64,000 nt of DNA from CAVSRC01 sp963798195 (GCA_963798195.1 CAWCSF010000001.1:124001-188000); one strand, 5' to 3'; counted from the stretch's first letter, positions 24,557-33,527 are shown. Notes: generated by a model from the letters alone, not told the origin. A program made the numbers and translations.

Positions 24557-25498
24557 ATGGAGTTCATCACCTTGGAAAAACGCAAGCTCGGGCCCTCCAG
24601 CCTCGAGGTCTCGCTCGTCGGCCTCGGCACCAACAATTTCGGCGGACGCATGGCAGTCGATGCGGCGCGCCCGGTCATCTTCAAGGCGCTGGACGTCGGC
24701 GTCACCCATTTCGACACCGCCGACATCTATGGCGGCAGCGGCGGCTCGGAGACGATCATCGGCGAGGTGCTGGGCGCTCGCCGCAAGGAAGTGACGCTCG
24801 CCACCAAGTTCGGCAAGGTGATGGCCGGCTCGAACGAGCAGCACCGCGGCAGCCGCGCTTATGTGAAATCTGCCGTCGAGGCGAGCCTCAAGCGGCTGAA
24901 GACCGACTGGATCGACCTGTTGTGGATGCACGAGCCGGACCCCTCGACGCCGATCGAGGAGACCTTCCGCGCCATCGAGGAGCTGACCAAGTCCGGCAAG
25001 GTCCGCCACATCGGCTCGTCCAATTTCACCGGCGAGCAGCTCGAGGAGTCGGTGATGACGGCCAAGAAGATTGGCGTGCCGGGTTTTGTCACCTGCCAGG
25101 ATGAATTCAGCCTGACCAACCGCAAAATCGAGAAGACGCTGCTGCCGACGATGGCGAAGCACGGTCTGTCGCTGGTGCCGTACTTCCCGCTGGGCGGCGG
25201 CGCGCTGACCGGCAAGTACCGCAAGGGCAAGGCGATGCCCGAGGGCGGGCGCCACAAGTCCAGCGACAACCGCTTCCTCGATCCGCACTGGGATACGATC
25301 GAGGCGCTGCACCAGTTTGCCGAATCGCGCGGCCACACGCTTCTGGAACTCGCCATGAGCTGGCTGGCTTCCCAGCCGATCGTGGCATCGATCATCGCCG
25401 GCGCCACCAAGGTGGAGCAGGTCGAGGCGAACGCGAAGTCGGTAGCCTGGAAGTTGACGCCGGAGGACATGGCCGAGGTCAACAAGCTGACTTCCTGA
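24557..25498 (+). CDS. Aldo/keto reductase
   Basis: 313 residues, a complete TIM-barrel AKR with the classic tetrad: Asp53 and Tyr58 (HFDTADIYGGSGGSE), Lys84 (LATKFGK) and His125 (LLWMHEPD). The C-terminal coenzyme segment AGATKVEQVEANAKSVAWKL is also typical. It reduces aldehydes or ketones with NADPH; the substrate is unknown. It starts 104 bp from the divergent FucU gene and may belong to the same catabolic theme, or be a general detoxifying enzyme. Confidence 0.93.
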   Translation: MEFITLEKRKLGPSSLEVSLVGLGTNNFGGRMAVDAARPVIFKALDVGVTHFDTADIYGGSGGSETIIGEVLGARRKEVTLATKFGKVMAGSNEQHRGSRAYVKSAVEASLKRLKTDWIDLLWMHEPDPSTPIEETFRAIEELTKSGKVRHIGSSNFTGEQLEESVMTAKKIGVPGFVTCQDEFSLTNRKIEKTLLPTMAKHGLSLVPYFPLGGGALTGKYRKGKAMPEGGRHKSSDNRFLDPHWDTIEALHQFAESRGHTLLELAMSWLASQPIVASIIAGATKVEQVEANAKSVAWKLTPEDMAEVNKLTS

Positions 25499-25561
25499 GG
25501 GGAGATAGCCCACTAGCGCCGGCGCGGGACAAATCCTACCTATTGGTCAGGAGCCCGCGCT

Positions 25562-26011
25562 ATGCCCGAACCCGCCCGCCACATCGTCTGCCCGCATTGC
25601 GATGCCGTGAATCGCGTCCCAGCCGCCAAACCAGCGGCGGAAGCAAAGTGCGGAGTCTGCCACAAGCCCTTGTTTTCCGGCCATCCCGCGGCCGCCACGA
25701 CAGCCAGTTTCGGCAAACACATCGGGCGCAACGACGTCCCGGTCGTGGTCGATTTCTGGGCGGAGTGGTGCGGCCCCTGCAAGATGATGGCGCCGGTCTA
25801 CGAACGCGTTGCAGCGGAGATCGAGCCGGCGATGCGCTTCCTGAAGGTCGACACCGAGGCGGAGCCGCAGCTTGCCGCGAAATACAATATTCGCGGTATT
25901 CCGACGCTGATGGTGTTTCGCGGCGGCAAGATCGTCGCCCAGCGCGCCGGCGCGATCGACGCCGGCAGTCTTCGCGCCTGGCTCAGCCAGGTCGCGACCC
26001 AGCCAAGCTAG
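25562..26011 (+). CDS. trxC: Thioredoxin 2 (TrxC) with N-terminal zinc finger
   Basis: 149 residues. Two Cys pairs, C10-x2-C13 and C30-x2-C33, form the N-terminal zinc-binding domain that distinguishes TrxC. The thioredoxin fold follows, with active site WCGPC (Cys70, Cys73) and the cis-Pro GIPTL. A CAGGAG ribosome binding site lies upstream. TrxC is a cytoplasmic disulfide reductase typically induced by oxidative stress. It converges on efp. Confidence 0.96.
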   Translation: MPEPARHIVCPHCDAVNRVPAAKPAAEAKCGVCHKPLFSGHPAAATTASFGKHIGRNDVPVVVDFWAEWCGPCKMMAPVYERVAAEIEPAMRFLKVDTEAEPQLAAKYNIRGIPTLMVFRGGKIVAQRAGAIDAGSLRAWLSQVATQPS

Positions 26012-26014
26012 ACC

Positions 26015-26581
26015 TCAGTCCTTGGCGCGCTCGACGTAGGAGCCGTCGGTGGTCATCACCACGATGCGCGTGCCGGTCGCGATGTGCGGCGGCACGTTGG
26101 TGCGCACGCCGTTGGAGAGCATCGCCGGCTTGTAGGATGAGGCGGCCGTCTGCCCCTTCATCGCCGGGTCGGTCTCAACCACTTCCAGCGTCACGCGCTG
26201 CGGCAACTCGATAGCAATCGGCACGCCGTTATAGAGACTGAGCCGCACCGTCATGTTTTCCTGAAGATAGGGCGCCTGGTCTCCAACGATGTCCTTCGGC
26301 ACAGCGACCTGCTCGAAGTTTTCGCCATTCATGAAGGTGAAGCCGTCGCCATCCTCGAAGAGGTACTGGTAGTCGTGGTCCTCGACAAAGGCGCGCTCGA
26401 CCTGCTCGGTCGTCTTGTAGCGCTGCGACACCTTCACGCCGTCCGAAATGCGGCGCATGTCGATCTGGGTGGTCGGGGTCCCCTTGCCGGGGTGGAAGTT
26501 TTCCGCGGTCAGAACGACGTAGAGCTGGTTGTCCACTTCGACGACGTTGCCCTTGCGGACCTGGCTGGCGATGACTTTCAA
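26015..26581 (-). CDS. efp: Elongation factor P
   Basis: 188 residues with three beta-barrel domains. The start codon is a TTG at 26579-26581 with GAGGAAA just upstream. The tip loop of domain I reads HPGKGT with Lys33, the residue that receives the beta-lysyl modification. EF-P relieves ribosome stalling at polyproline. The two genes needed for its modification, epmA and epmB, stand divergently 120 bp away, so the whole system is in one place. Confidence 0.97.
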   Translation of the reverse strand: MKVIASQVRKGNVVEVDNQLYVVLTAENFHPGKGTPTTQIDMRRISDGVKVSQRYKTTEQVERAFVEDHDYQYLFEDGDGFTFMNGENFEQVAVPKDIVGDQAPYLQENMTVRLSLYNGVPIAIELPQRVTLEVVETDPAMKGQTAASSYKPAMLSNGVRTNVPPHIATGTRIVVMTTDGSYVERAKD

Positions 26582-26701
26582 GATTTCCTCGACTATGGCT
26601 CAGGCGGGACCGGCGGCCGCCAATTCGGCGCGCACCTTAGCGATTTTGCCGCCGACCGCCAGAGGTTTGTGCATGTCCTTCAGCCCACGGTCGCGCTGCA
26701 A

Positions 26702-27744
26702 ATGAGCGGTTCTCCGCCATTCTGGGAGCGCGAACGCCATCGCGACCGCCGGCCTTTCCTCATGGCGCGGAACCGCATCGTGGCGGCTCTCAGGGCGTGG
26801 TTCGCCGACGCGGGCTTCGTCGAGGTCGAGTCGGCCGCGCTTCAGGTCTCCCCCGGAAACGAGACGCATCTGCATGGCTTCGCCACCGAACTCGTTCGGC
26901 CCCGGCGGCGAGCAGGACAACCCGCTACCTTCACACCTCGCCCGAATTCGCCATGAAGAAGCTGCTTGCCGCCGGCGAGGAGAAGATCGTCGATTTCGCG
27001 CGGGTCTTCCGCAACCGTGAGCGCGGACCGCTGCACGCGCCGGAATTCACCATGCTCGAGTGGTATCGCGCCGGCGCGCCCTATGACGCGATCATGGACG
27101 ATTGCGCTGTAATTCTTGCCGGCGCGGCGCGGGCGGCCGGAAAAGACACGCTCATCTGGCGCGGTCGCGAGGCCGATCCTTTCGCCGCGCCCGAACGGCT
27201 GACCGTCGCGGAAGCATTTCACCGCCATGCCGGCATCGACCTTGCCGCTTCCGCCTCGCGCGATGATTTTGCCGGGCAGGCCAAGGGGCAGGGCATTCGC
27301 GTCGCCGATGACGACACCTGGTCGGACATCTTCAGCCGAGTGCTGGTCGAGAAGGTCGAGCCCAATCTCGGCCTCGGCCGCGCGACGTTGCTGTACGAGT
27401 ATCCGGTCTCGGAAGCGGCGCTGGCGCGTGCGAGGCCGGACGATCCCAGGGTGGCGGAACGCTTCGAGCTCTATGCCTGCGGCGTCGAACTTGCCAACGG
27501 CTTCGCCGAACTCACCGACTCCGAGGAGCAACGTCGCCGCTTTCTTGCCGACATGGATGAGAAGCAGCGCATATACGGCGAACGCTACCCGGTGGACGAG
27601 GATTTCCTCGCGGCGCTGGAGCACATGCCCGAAGCCAGCGGAGTCGCCCTCGGCCTCGACCGTCTCGTCATGCTCGCGAGCGGCGCCAGCCACATCGACC
27701 AGGTTCAATGGACGCCGGTTGCCGGCGTGGAGAATGCGCCATGA
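26702..27744 (+). CDS. epmA: EF-P lysine lysyltransferase EpmA (GenX/PoxA), interrupted by a -1 frameshift in this sequence
   Basis: EpmA is a truncated class II lysyl-tRNA synthetase that ligates (R)-beta-lysine to EF-P. The start SGSPPFWERERHRDRRPF and EVESAALQVSPGNETHLH are read in one frame. From YLHTSPEFAMKKLLAAGEEK onward the protein continues in another frame to the stop at 27744. The shift falls between about 26898 and 26933 and corresponds to one missing base; restoring it gives 347 residues, the normal length. Motif 2 (FARVFRNRERG) and motif 3 (GVALGLDRLVML) are intact. Since both halves are fully conserved, I favour a sequence error over a pseudogene. It overlaps epmB by 4 bases (ATGA). 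Confidence 0.88.
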
Positions 27745-28816
27745 ACGACATGTCTTTCCGCGCGGGGCGAACCCTCCGCTCCGTCACCGACCTCGCCGAG
27801 GCCGGACTGATCGCCGCAGGACAAGCGCGCGCGGACTTGAAGCCGTCGCTGCGCGCTATGCCGTGGCGATCACACCGGCGATGGCGGATCTCATCGATCC
27901 GGACGACCCCGTCGATCCGATCGCGCGCCAGTTCGTGCCCGACGTCGCCGAACTGGCGACAACGCCGGAGGAGCGCGCCGATCCCATCGGTGACGGTGCG
28001 CACGAGGTCAGCGAAGGGCTCATCCACCGCTACCCCGACCGCGTGCTGCTCAAGCTGGTTTCCGTCTGTCCGGTCTACTGCCGCTTCTGCTTCCGGCGCG
28101 AGACTGTGGGGCAGGGTGGCTCCGGCGTGCTGTCGGCGGAGGCGATCGACGCCGCGCGCAGCTACATCGCCGCCCATGACGAAATCTGGGAAGTCATCCT
28201 CTCCGGCGGCGACCCGCTGATCGCTGCGCCGCGCCGGCTGAAGGCGCTGGCGACGGCCTTGGCCGAAATCGATCACGTCAAGGTCGTGCGCTATCATACC
28301 CGCGTGCCGGTGGTGGCGCCGGAACGCGTCACCGATGAGTTGGTCAAAGCGTTGACCGCGTCCGGCAAGGCAACATGGCTCGCGGTTCACGCCAACCATC
28401 CGCGCGAACTGACGCGCGATGCGCGCGCCGCGCTCGCCCGGCTGGCCGATGGCGGCGTTTCGCTCGTCAGCCAGACGGTGCTCCTCAAGGGCGTCAACGA
28501 CGATGCCGAAACGCTGGCCGCCTTGATGCGCGGTTTCGTCGAGTCGCAGGTGAAGCCGTACTATCTCCATCACGCCGACCTCGCGCCCGGCACCGCCCAT
28601 TTCCGCACGACTGTTCGCCAAGGCCAGGCGCTGATGCGGGCGCTCCGCGGCCGCGTGTCGGGCCTGTGCCAGCCAACCTATGTGCTCGATATCCCCGGCG
28701 GGTATGGCAAGGCGCCGATCGGCCCGGACTACCTCACATGCTCGGGCGAGGGATACGCTGTCGAGGACTTCAACGGCCGCAGCCACGCATACGCGGACGC
28801 TCAATCGTCGCGATAA
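27741..28816 (+). CDS. epmB: EF-P beta-lysylation protein EpmB (lysine 2,3-aminomutase family), with a -1 frameshift near 27838-27845
   Basis: A radical-SAM enzyme that makes (R)-beta-lysine for EF-P. The first about 34 codons (MSFRAGRTLRSVTDLAEAG) are read from the ATG at 27741. At GACTTGAAGCC one base is missing (GACTTGGAAGCC would read on as DLEAVAARYAVAI), after which the frame is open to 28816. The repaired protein has 358 residues. The radical-SAM Cys motif CPVYCRFCFRRE is intact, as are the PLP-binding and lysine-binding segments of the C-terminal half. Likely a sequence error rather than a real mutation. Confidence 0.88.
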
Positions 28817-29313
28817 GCGCCGCCGCCATGGCAGGCCAAGCAGTTCGCCTTTGTCTTGATCGTGTCGCGCGCAAATACGCGTGCGGGGATTTCGTTGTGG
28901 CGGCGTTTCCACCATGGCGTTTCGGTGATGCGGCGCGGAATGTCGGTCGCCGCCAGGCCGCGCAACATGCGCGGATCGCCGAACGCTGAATCGGCGGCGT
29001 TGGCCACGAGATAGTCGGCGATGATCTTCGTGGTGTCGGCATCGAGCGATGCGTCCTCACCGAAATGGTTTGAGAGATCGCTCGTGATCGCCTGCCATGA
29101 TCGCGCCGGCAGGAACTGCGCCGGATAGGCGATGTGGCAGGCGCTGCATTCGGTGTTGAACGTCTGTTCCGGCGAGGGGGGCACCGCCGCGGTCTCGGCG
29201 GCGAACTGCGCAGCCGTTGGCGCGGCGTCGCTTGCGGCCGGCAGCAGCGCATACAACCCGGCGGAGAGCGTTGTGGTAATCGCGGCGATCCCTGCTATGG
29301 CGCGCATCCTCAT
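28801..29313 (-). CDS. Periplasmic dihaem cytochrome c (DHC-like)
   Basis: 170 residues with a signal peptide (to about residue 30). Two c-type haem sites: CSACH at 56-60 and CLACH at 158-162. Between them SNHFGEDASLD and DYLVANAAD define the dihaem cytochrome c family found with SHP in Rhodobacter and Shewanella. The protein is clearly paralogous to the C-terminal domain of the cytochrome b561 fusion two genes upstream (shared HFGEDAS, DYLVANAA, haem spacing), so one arose from the other by duplication. Its end overlaps the end of epmB on the opposite strand. It is the last gene of a three-gene cytochrome operon. Confidence 0.92.
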   Translation of the reverse strand: MRMRAIAGIAAITTTLSAGLYALLPAASDAAPTAAQFAAETAAVPPSPEQTFNTECSACHIAYPAQFLPARSWQAITSDLSNHFGEDASLDADTTKIIADYLVANAADSAFGDPRMLRGLAATDIPRRITETPWWKRRHNEIPARVFARDTIKTKANCLACHGGGAYRDD

Positions 29314-29322
29314 GGCGTCCTC

Positions 29323-29742
29323 CTATTGGCTGGTCATGAAGGCGATGAAGTCGCCTTTTTCCTGCGCCGTGCATTCGCGTCCGAGCACGGTGTTGCAGTT
29401 CCGCCGGAACCACTTTTCGGTCTTGGCGATGTCGGTGAAGCGGTCGGGGGTGACCGACACGGCCATGGGCGCGATCGCCTGCCCGACGGTCGTCTGGCCC
29501 TTCTGGCGCGGGTCAGGCGTATGGCACGAACTGCATGACGGCGTGTCCGCGCTATGGCTGTTCTTGGCGAGAAAGAAGGCTTTGCCCCGGTCCGCAGAGA
29601 AACCGCCGAATGCGGGATCGGCGGCCTTGGCGGCCGCGGCATATTGGTCGAGCACCGCCTGCTGGCCGGCGCCGGCAAGGGCAACGCCGGCGAGACCGAT
29701 CGTGGCGGTGGCGAAAAGAGCGATGCGGATACGGCGGTTCAC
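29323..29742 (-). CDS. SHP-like monohaem cytochrome c (DUF1924)
   Basis: 139 residues from a GTG at 29740-29742, whose last base pairs overlap the upstream stop (GTGA). Signal peptide to about residue 23. One haem site, CSSCH at 70-74. The C-terminal signature KWFRRNCNTVLGRECTAQEKGDF matches SHP, the sphaeroides haem protein. In SHP an Asn (here Asn115 or Asn117 region) is the labile sixth haem ligand, which leaves to let oxygen or nitric oxide bind. It receives electrons from the dihaem cytochrome. A longer open frame reading through upstream is not coding. Confidence 0.92.
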   Translation of the reverse strand: MNRRIRIALFATATIGLAGVALAGAGQQAVLDQYAAAAKAADPAFGGFSADRGKAFFLAKNSHSADTPSCSSCHTPDPRQKGQTTVGQAIAPMAVSVTPDRFTDIAKTEKWFRRNCNTVLGRECTAQEKGDFIAFMTSQ

Positions 29743-30893
29743 AGCTTGGCGTCCTTTGGGATAGCGATGGCTTCGGGGTTGAAGAGTCCGGAGGCGGCAT
29801 CCTGGTGACAGGCGTTGCAGTTGCTGCGCGAGCCGACGGATTTCGCGGCGAATACGGTGTCGGCAATGCCGGCGTGGGTGCGTCGCCAGAACGGCGTCGC
29901 CGTGATGGCCAGAGGCTCGGTCGTGTCGCGACGGCGGAACACGTTGGCCGCCTTCGTGTCGGCTGTCTCCGCGGCGTTGGCGACGAGGTAGTCGCGGATC
30001 TGTGCGACCTTGGACGGCTCCACGGAGGCGTCCTCGCCGAAGTGATCGCTCAGGTGCGCCATGATTGCAGTCCACACCGCCGCGGGCTGCAGGCTGGGAT
30101 GATAGGGCGCGTGGCAGTCGCCGCATTCGCTCGCATAGACCGGGTCAAGCGCGGCGACGGGCACGCCCAGCGCCGGACGCTGCGAGAAGGTGACGACGAC
30201 CGTACCGGCCGCGAGGAAGGCGAACAGAACGACGGCCGCAGCGAGCAGCGGTTTTGCCTCGCGAGGCGTGCTGGTCACAACAACCCCGCGTGCCTGTTTG
30301 CGGCCGTGGACCATGGCGGCGGCGAGATTCTCACGGCTACGCAGGCTCTCGAACAGCACGCCGCCGAGGTGAAGGACGATAAGGCCGATAAGCCCCCACG
30401 CGATGATTGTGTGCACCGCGCGGGCGGCACTGCCCGCCGCGAAGGTCGTCAGGAAAGCGAGCGGCCCGGTCTTGAGGATGCCGGCCTCAGCAATTACCCC
30501 GGTCAGCCCGAGCGCGAGGACGACGGCAATCAGGGCCACAATCATCGCCCCGCCGAGCGGGTTATGGCCGGCGTGAGGCTCGGCTGCTCCACGGCGGAGG
30601 GCCCGAATGTGTGCTACCGCCTCTGACGGCATCGGTACGAAGCTCGAGAACCGGGCATAGGTCGGGCCAAGAAAACCCCAGACGATGCGCGCCCCGACAA
30701 GCGTTACGGCCGAGACTCCGGCGATGATGTGCAACCGCACCCAGGTCGGCGGGAGTATGAGGCTGGTGGTCAGCGCCACGAGCACGGCCGCCACCAGGGA
30801 CCAGTGGAATAGCCGAACGAACCGATCCCAGACCGGAACCGCATCGGACGTCACCCGCGCGTCCGCGTCATTGCGCCTGAGTGTGACGTTCAT
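29739..30893 (-). CDS. Cytochrome b561 fused to a dihaem cytochrome c domain
   Basis: 384 residues. Residues about 22-185 are a four-helix cytochrome b561 domain with haem-ligand His candidates at 30, 55, 161 and 175. A fifth membrane helix at about 217-235 leads to a periplasmic DHC domain with haem sites CGDCH (257-261) and CNACH (359-363). In Rhodobacter the b-type cytochrome and DHC are separate proteins; here one copy is fused and a second free DHC is encoded downstream. The fusion should pass electrons from the quinone pool to the periplasmic SHP. First gene of the leftward operon, divergent from the PepSY-regulator operon. Confidence 0.93.
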   Translation of the reverse strand: MNVTLRRNDADARVTSDAVPVWDRFVRLFHWSLVAAVLVALTTSLILPPTWVRLHIIAGVSAVTLVGARIVWGFLGPTYARFSSFVPMPSEAVAHIRALRRGAAEPHAGHNPLGGAMIVALIAVVLALGLTGVIAEAGILKTGPLAFLTTFAAGSAARAVHTIIAWGLIGLIVLHLGGVLFESLRSRENLAAAMVHGRKQARGVVVTSTPREAKPLLAAAVVLFAFLAAGTVVVTFSQRPALGVPVAALDPVYASECGDCHAPYHPSLQPAAVWTAIMAHLSDHFGEDASVEPSKVAQIRDYLVANAAETADTKAANVFRRRDTTEPLAITATPFWRRTHAGIADTVFAAKSVGSRSNCNACHQDAASGLFNPEAIAIPKDAKL

Positions 30894-31063
30894 GGGCTTG
30901 CGGCCTGCCTGGTCCGTTTTTCTGGGCGACGGGCGCGCCGGGTCGCGAAAGCAGCGGATTTTGCTGGCCAGAGTTGCCTTGGCGGGGTTACGGGACGTCG
31001 ATGTCCGCTGTCAGCGTTCTGTCAGCTTGATTCGGCCAAGAAGACCCGTTTTGCAGGTGAGCC
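30894..31063. promoter_or_regulatory. Shared regulatory gap with CTGTCAG direct repeat
   Basis: This 170-bp gap separates the cytochrome operon from the PepSY/two-component operon. It contains two identical heptamers, CTGTCAG, at 31008-31014 and 31019-31025. They are four bases apart, giving an 11-bp period on one face of the helix. OmpR/PhoP-family regulators bind exactly such direct repeats. The nearest genes encode such a regulator, so it is a probable autoregulatory site that may also control the cytochromes. The same heptamer reappears at 33436-33442 in the other orientation. Confidence 0.55.
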
Positions 31064-31420
31064 ATGGATAAGGCGAAAGCACCGCACCGGGCCGTTCGGG
31101 CTGTTGTGCTGGCGATTGTGTGCGTCCTTGCCGGCTTTCCGGCTCGGGCGGACGACCACGAGACTTCCGATCACGAGCAGGCCCGCCAGGCCGTGACGGA
31201 TGGGCGGGCGCTGCCGCTGGCGAAGATCCTGGAAATGGTCTCGCCGGCGCTTCGTGGCGAACTCGTCGGCGTGGAACTGGAAGTCGAGGGATCGAACTTG
31301 ATCTACGAGCTCAAGGTGCTGGCGCCGGACGGCCGCCTGGCCGAATTTCGCGTCGACGCTGCGACCGGCGCGATCATCGAGGGTGGCGGGAGGACGCACG
31401 ATGCGGGTGCTGATCGCTGA
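31064..31420 (+). CDS. PepSY-domain periplasmic protein
   Basis: 118 residues: signal peptide to about residue 29 (ends ARA), then one PepSY domain (LPLAKILEMVSPALRGELVGVELE, LIYELKVLAPDGRLAEFRVDAATGAII). PepSY proteins with this gene order stand in front of PhoPQ-like pairs in many alphaproteobacteria and are thought to modulate the sensor kinase or a periplasmic protease; the mechanism is not established. The last 20 bases overlap the response regulator start at 31401, so the genes are coupled. Confidence 0.88.
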   Translation: MDKAKAPHRAVRAVVLAIVCVLAGFPARADDHETSDHEQARQAVTDGRALPLAKILEMVSPALRGELVGVELEVEGSNLIYELKVLAPDGRLAEFRVDAATGAIIEGGGRTHDAGADR

Positions 31421-32067
31421 GGACGACGAGCACATTGCGGCCGATCTTGCGCGCGCCCTGACCGGGGACGGCTACGTCGTCGAGACCGCGCGCGATGGCG
31501 AGCGCGCCTGGTTTCTCGGCGATACGGAGGATTACACGGCGATCATCCTCGACCTCGGTCTGCCCAAGCTCGACGGGCTGACGATCCTCAAGCGCCTGCG
31601 CGAGGCGGGACGGACGACGCCGGTGCTGATCCTGACTGCGCGCGGCAGCTGGCCGGAGCGCGTCGAGGGGATCGACGCCGGGGCCGACGACTACCTGCCC
31701 AAGCCGTTCCGCGTCGAGGAACTTCTGGCGCGGTTGCGGGCTATCGTCCGGCGCGCGGCCGGCCAGGCGAGTTCGGTCGTGGACATGGGCGACATCAGTC
31801 TCGACGAACGCCAGATGAAGGTCACCCGTCGCGGCATCGCCATTGCGCTGACGCCGCTGGAGTACCGTCTCTTCGCCTATCTTGCGCGCAACCGTGGCCG
31901 CGTCGTATCGCAGTCGGAGTTGATCGAGCACGTTTACGCGCAGGACTACGAGCGCGAGTTCGAACGCCATCGAGGCGCTGGTTGCCCGCATACGCAAGAA
32001 GCTTGGCGCAGAAGTGATCGAGACACGGCGCGGATTCGGCTACATGGTCGCGGACCGGGCGCGCTGA
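31401..32067 (+). CDS. PhoP/OmpR-family response regulator, with a +1 frameshift near 31955-31965
   Basis: The receiver domain (MRVLIAEDDEHIAADLARAL, phospho-acceptor Asp51 in LDLGLPKLDG, KPF) and most of the winged-helix domain are read from the ATG at 31401. Just after QDYERE the sequence GAGTTCGAACG has one base too many. With one T removed it reads SNAIEALVARIRKKLGAEVIETRRGFGYMV and stops at 32065-32067, giving 221 residues with the invariant recognition helix. Without correction the frame runs straight into the sensor kinase and mimics a fusion. The repaired stop overlaps the kinase ATG (TGATG), the normal arrangement. Confidence 0.88.
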
Positions 32068-33422
32068 TGCGCCGTTCGCTGCGCCTGCGGCTCGCGCTTG
32101 CCGGCGCCATCGCCATTGCCGTCGTGCTGGCGGTGGCCGCGGTCGGGCTCGCCTATCTCTTCGAGCGCCACACAAGCCGGGTCCTCGCCGAGGACCTCGA
32201 TGCCACGGTTCGCCAGATCGCCGGGGCGTTGACCGCCGATCCCGCCGGTGGCCTCGCCCTCATCCGCGAACCGGCCGATCCGCGCTATGCCTCCCCACTA
32301 TCCGGACTCTACTGGGAGGTAGCGGCCGATGGTCAGAGATCCCTGCGTTCGCGTTCGCTGTGGGATGCGGCACTGAAGCTTCCGGACAACGAGCCGGCGG
32401 ATGGCACGATCCATCACGCTAACATCACCGGACCCAGGGGCGAGAAGCTGCTCCTTGCCGAACTGAAGGTTTCGATCTCTGCCGGAACGACGACGATACC
32501 CGTGCGCATCGACGTGGCGTCGAGCCTGACGCGGGTGATCGCGGCACGAAACGACTTCCTGCGCGATCTCGCGCCGGCGATGGCGGTGCTCGCGCTGATC
32601 TTGATCGTTTCCAGCTACGTGCAGATCAGCCTCGGATTGAGGCCGCTCGATCGCATACGCGTCGGCATTGCCGCGGTGCGGCGGCAGGATGCGAGCCGTT
32701 TCGACGAGCCGATCCCGAGCGAGGTCCGCCCGCTGGTTGAGGAGCTGAATGGCCTGCTCACGGTTCACGAACGGGATCTGGCGCGGGCCCGCGAAGGCGC
32801 CGCCGATCTCGCCCACGGGCTGAAGACACCACTGGCGGCGCTCCGCGGCGATGCCGCCAATCTCCGTGCGCGCGGCGACAACGCTACCGCCGATCAGATT
32901 GACGGCCTTGTCGACGCCATGCTGCGCAGCGTCGAGCGCGAACTGGTGCGCACGCGCATCCGCGGGCGCGCGACGCTGCGCAATGCCCCCACAGCCGCGC
33001 TTGCGCCCAATGTGCGCCGCCTGGTCGATACGCTGAAGCGCACGCCGTCGGGATCGCGCGTCAACTTTGAAACCGACATCGCCGACGGGGCGACGGTTCT
33101 CTTCGATGCCGACGATCTCGTGGAAGTCCTCGGCAACCTGCTCGACAACGCCGCGCGCCATGCGGCAGGCCGCGTGGTCGTCCGCGCGTTGCCGTCCGGT
33201 GCCACGTCGGTGACCTCCGTGGTCGTCGAGGACGATGGTCCCGGCATTCCCGCCGAACTCAGGGCAAGCGTGCTGGAACGCGGACGACGCCTCGACGAAG
33301 GGCCGGGTAGCGGCCTCGGCCTCGCCATCGTGCGGGATGTGCTCGACGAATATGGCTGGGCGCTGACGCTTGGCCAGTCGCCGCTCGGCGGGCTGGCGGC
33401 GACGCTCGCCAAGGTCGGCTGA
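32067..33422 (+). CDS. PhoQ-like sensor histidine kinase
   Basis: 451 residues from the ATG at 32067. Two membrane segments (about 10-32 and 168-190) frame a periplasmic domain of about 135 residues. HAMP-like region, H-box GAADLAHGLKTPLAALRGD with the phospho-acceptor His, N-box (LLDNAARHA), G1 (DDGPGIP) and G2 (GSGLGLAIV). The HGLKTPL form of the H-box is the one found in PhoQ-type kinases. Its partner is the regulator encoded directly upstream. The linkage to PepSY and cytochromes suggests it senses a periplasmic redox, metal or haem signal; which one is unknown. Confidence 0.92.
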   Translation: MRRSLRLRLALAGAIAIAVVLAVAAVGLAYLFERHTSRVLAEDLDATVRQIAGALTADPAGGLALIREPADPRYASPLSGLYWEVAADGQRSLRSRSLWDAALKLPDNEPADGTIHHANITGPRGEKLLLAELKVSISAGTTTIPVRIDVASSLTRVIAARNDFLRDLAPAMAVLALILIVSSYVQISLGLRPLDRIRVGIAAVRRQDASRFDEPIPSEVRPLVEELNGLLTVHERDLARAREGAADLAHGLKTPLAALRGDAANLRARGDNATADQIDGLVDAMLRSVERELVRTRIRGRATLRNAPTAALAPNVRRLVDTLKRTPSGSRVNFETDIADGATVLFDADDLVEVLGNLLDNAARHAAGRVVVRALPSGATSVTSVVVEDDGPGIPAELRASVLERGRRLDEGPGSGLGLAIVRDVLDEYGWALTLGQSPLGGLAATLAKVG

Positions 33423-33527
33423 ACCTGTCGGGAGCCTGACAGCGCAGTTCGGGCGGCCGTCAGCGCACAGCGGCTAGGCAGGGGGCGATCGGGGGTCCTC
33501 CCCGGCGCAACCGAAAGGAAAAGACCC
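33423..33527. promoter_or_regulatory. Intergenic gap with CTGTCAG-like elements
   Basis: Contains CTGACAG (33436-33442), the reverse complement of the heptamer repeated upstream of the PepSY gene. CTGTCGG (33425-33431) lies 11 bases before it, and a partial CGTCAG lies further on. The 85-residue protein gene starts at 33528 after a purine-rich GAAAGGAAAAG ribosome binding site. A regulated internal promoter is plausible. Confidence 0.4.

Noticed and set aside
29323..30126. A 267-codon frame that would extend the SHP-like cytochrome upstream
   Set aside because: The upstream half is out-of-frame sequence of the b561-dihaem gene. The GTG at 29742 gives a proper signal peptide and a 4-base overlap.
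31383..33422. An apparent 679-residue fusion of response regulator and sensor kinase
   Set aside because: The join lacks the conserved end of the DNA-binding domain, which is present one frame over and stops with TGATG at the kinase start. One extra base explains the fusion.
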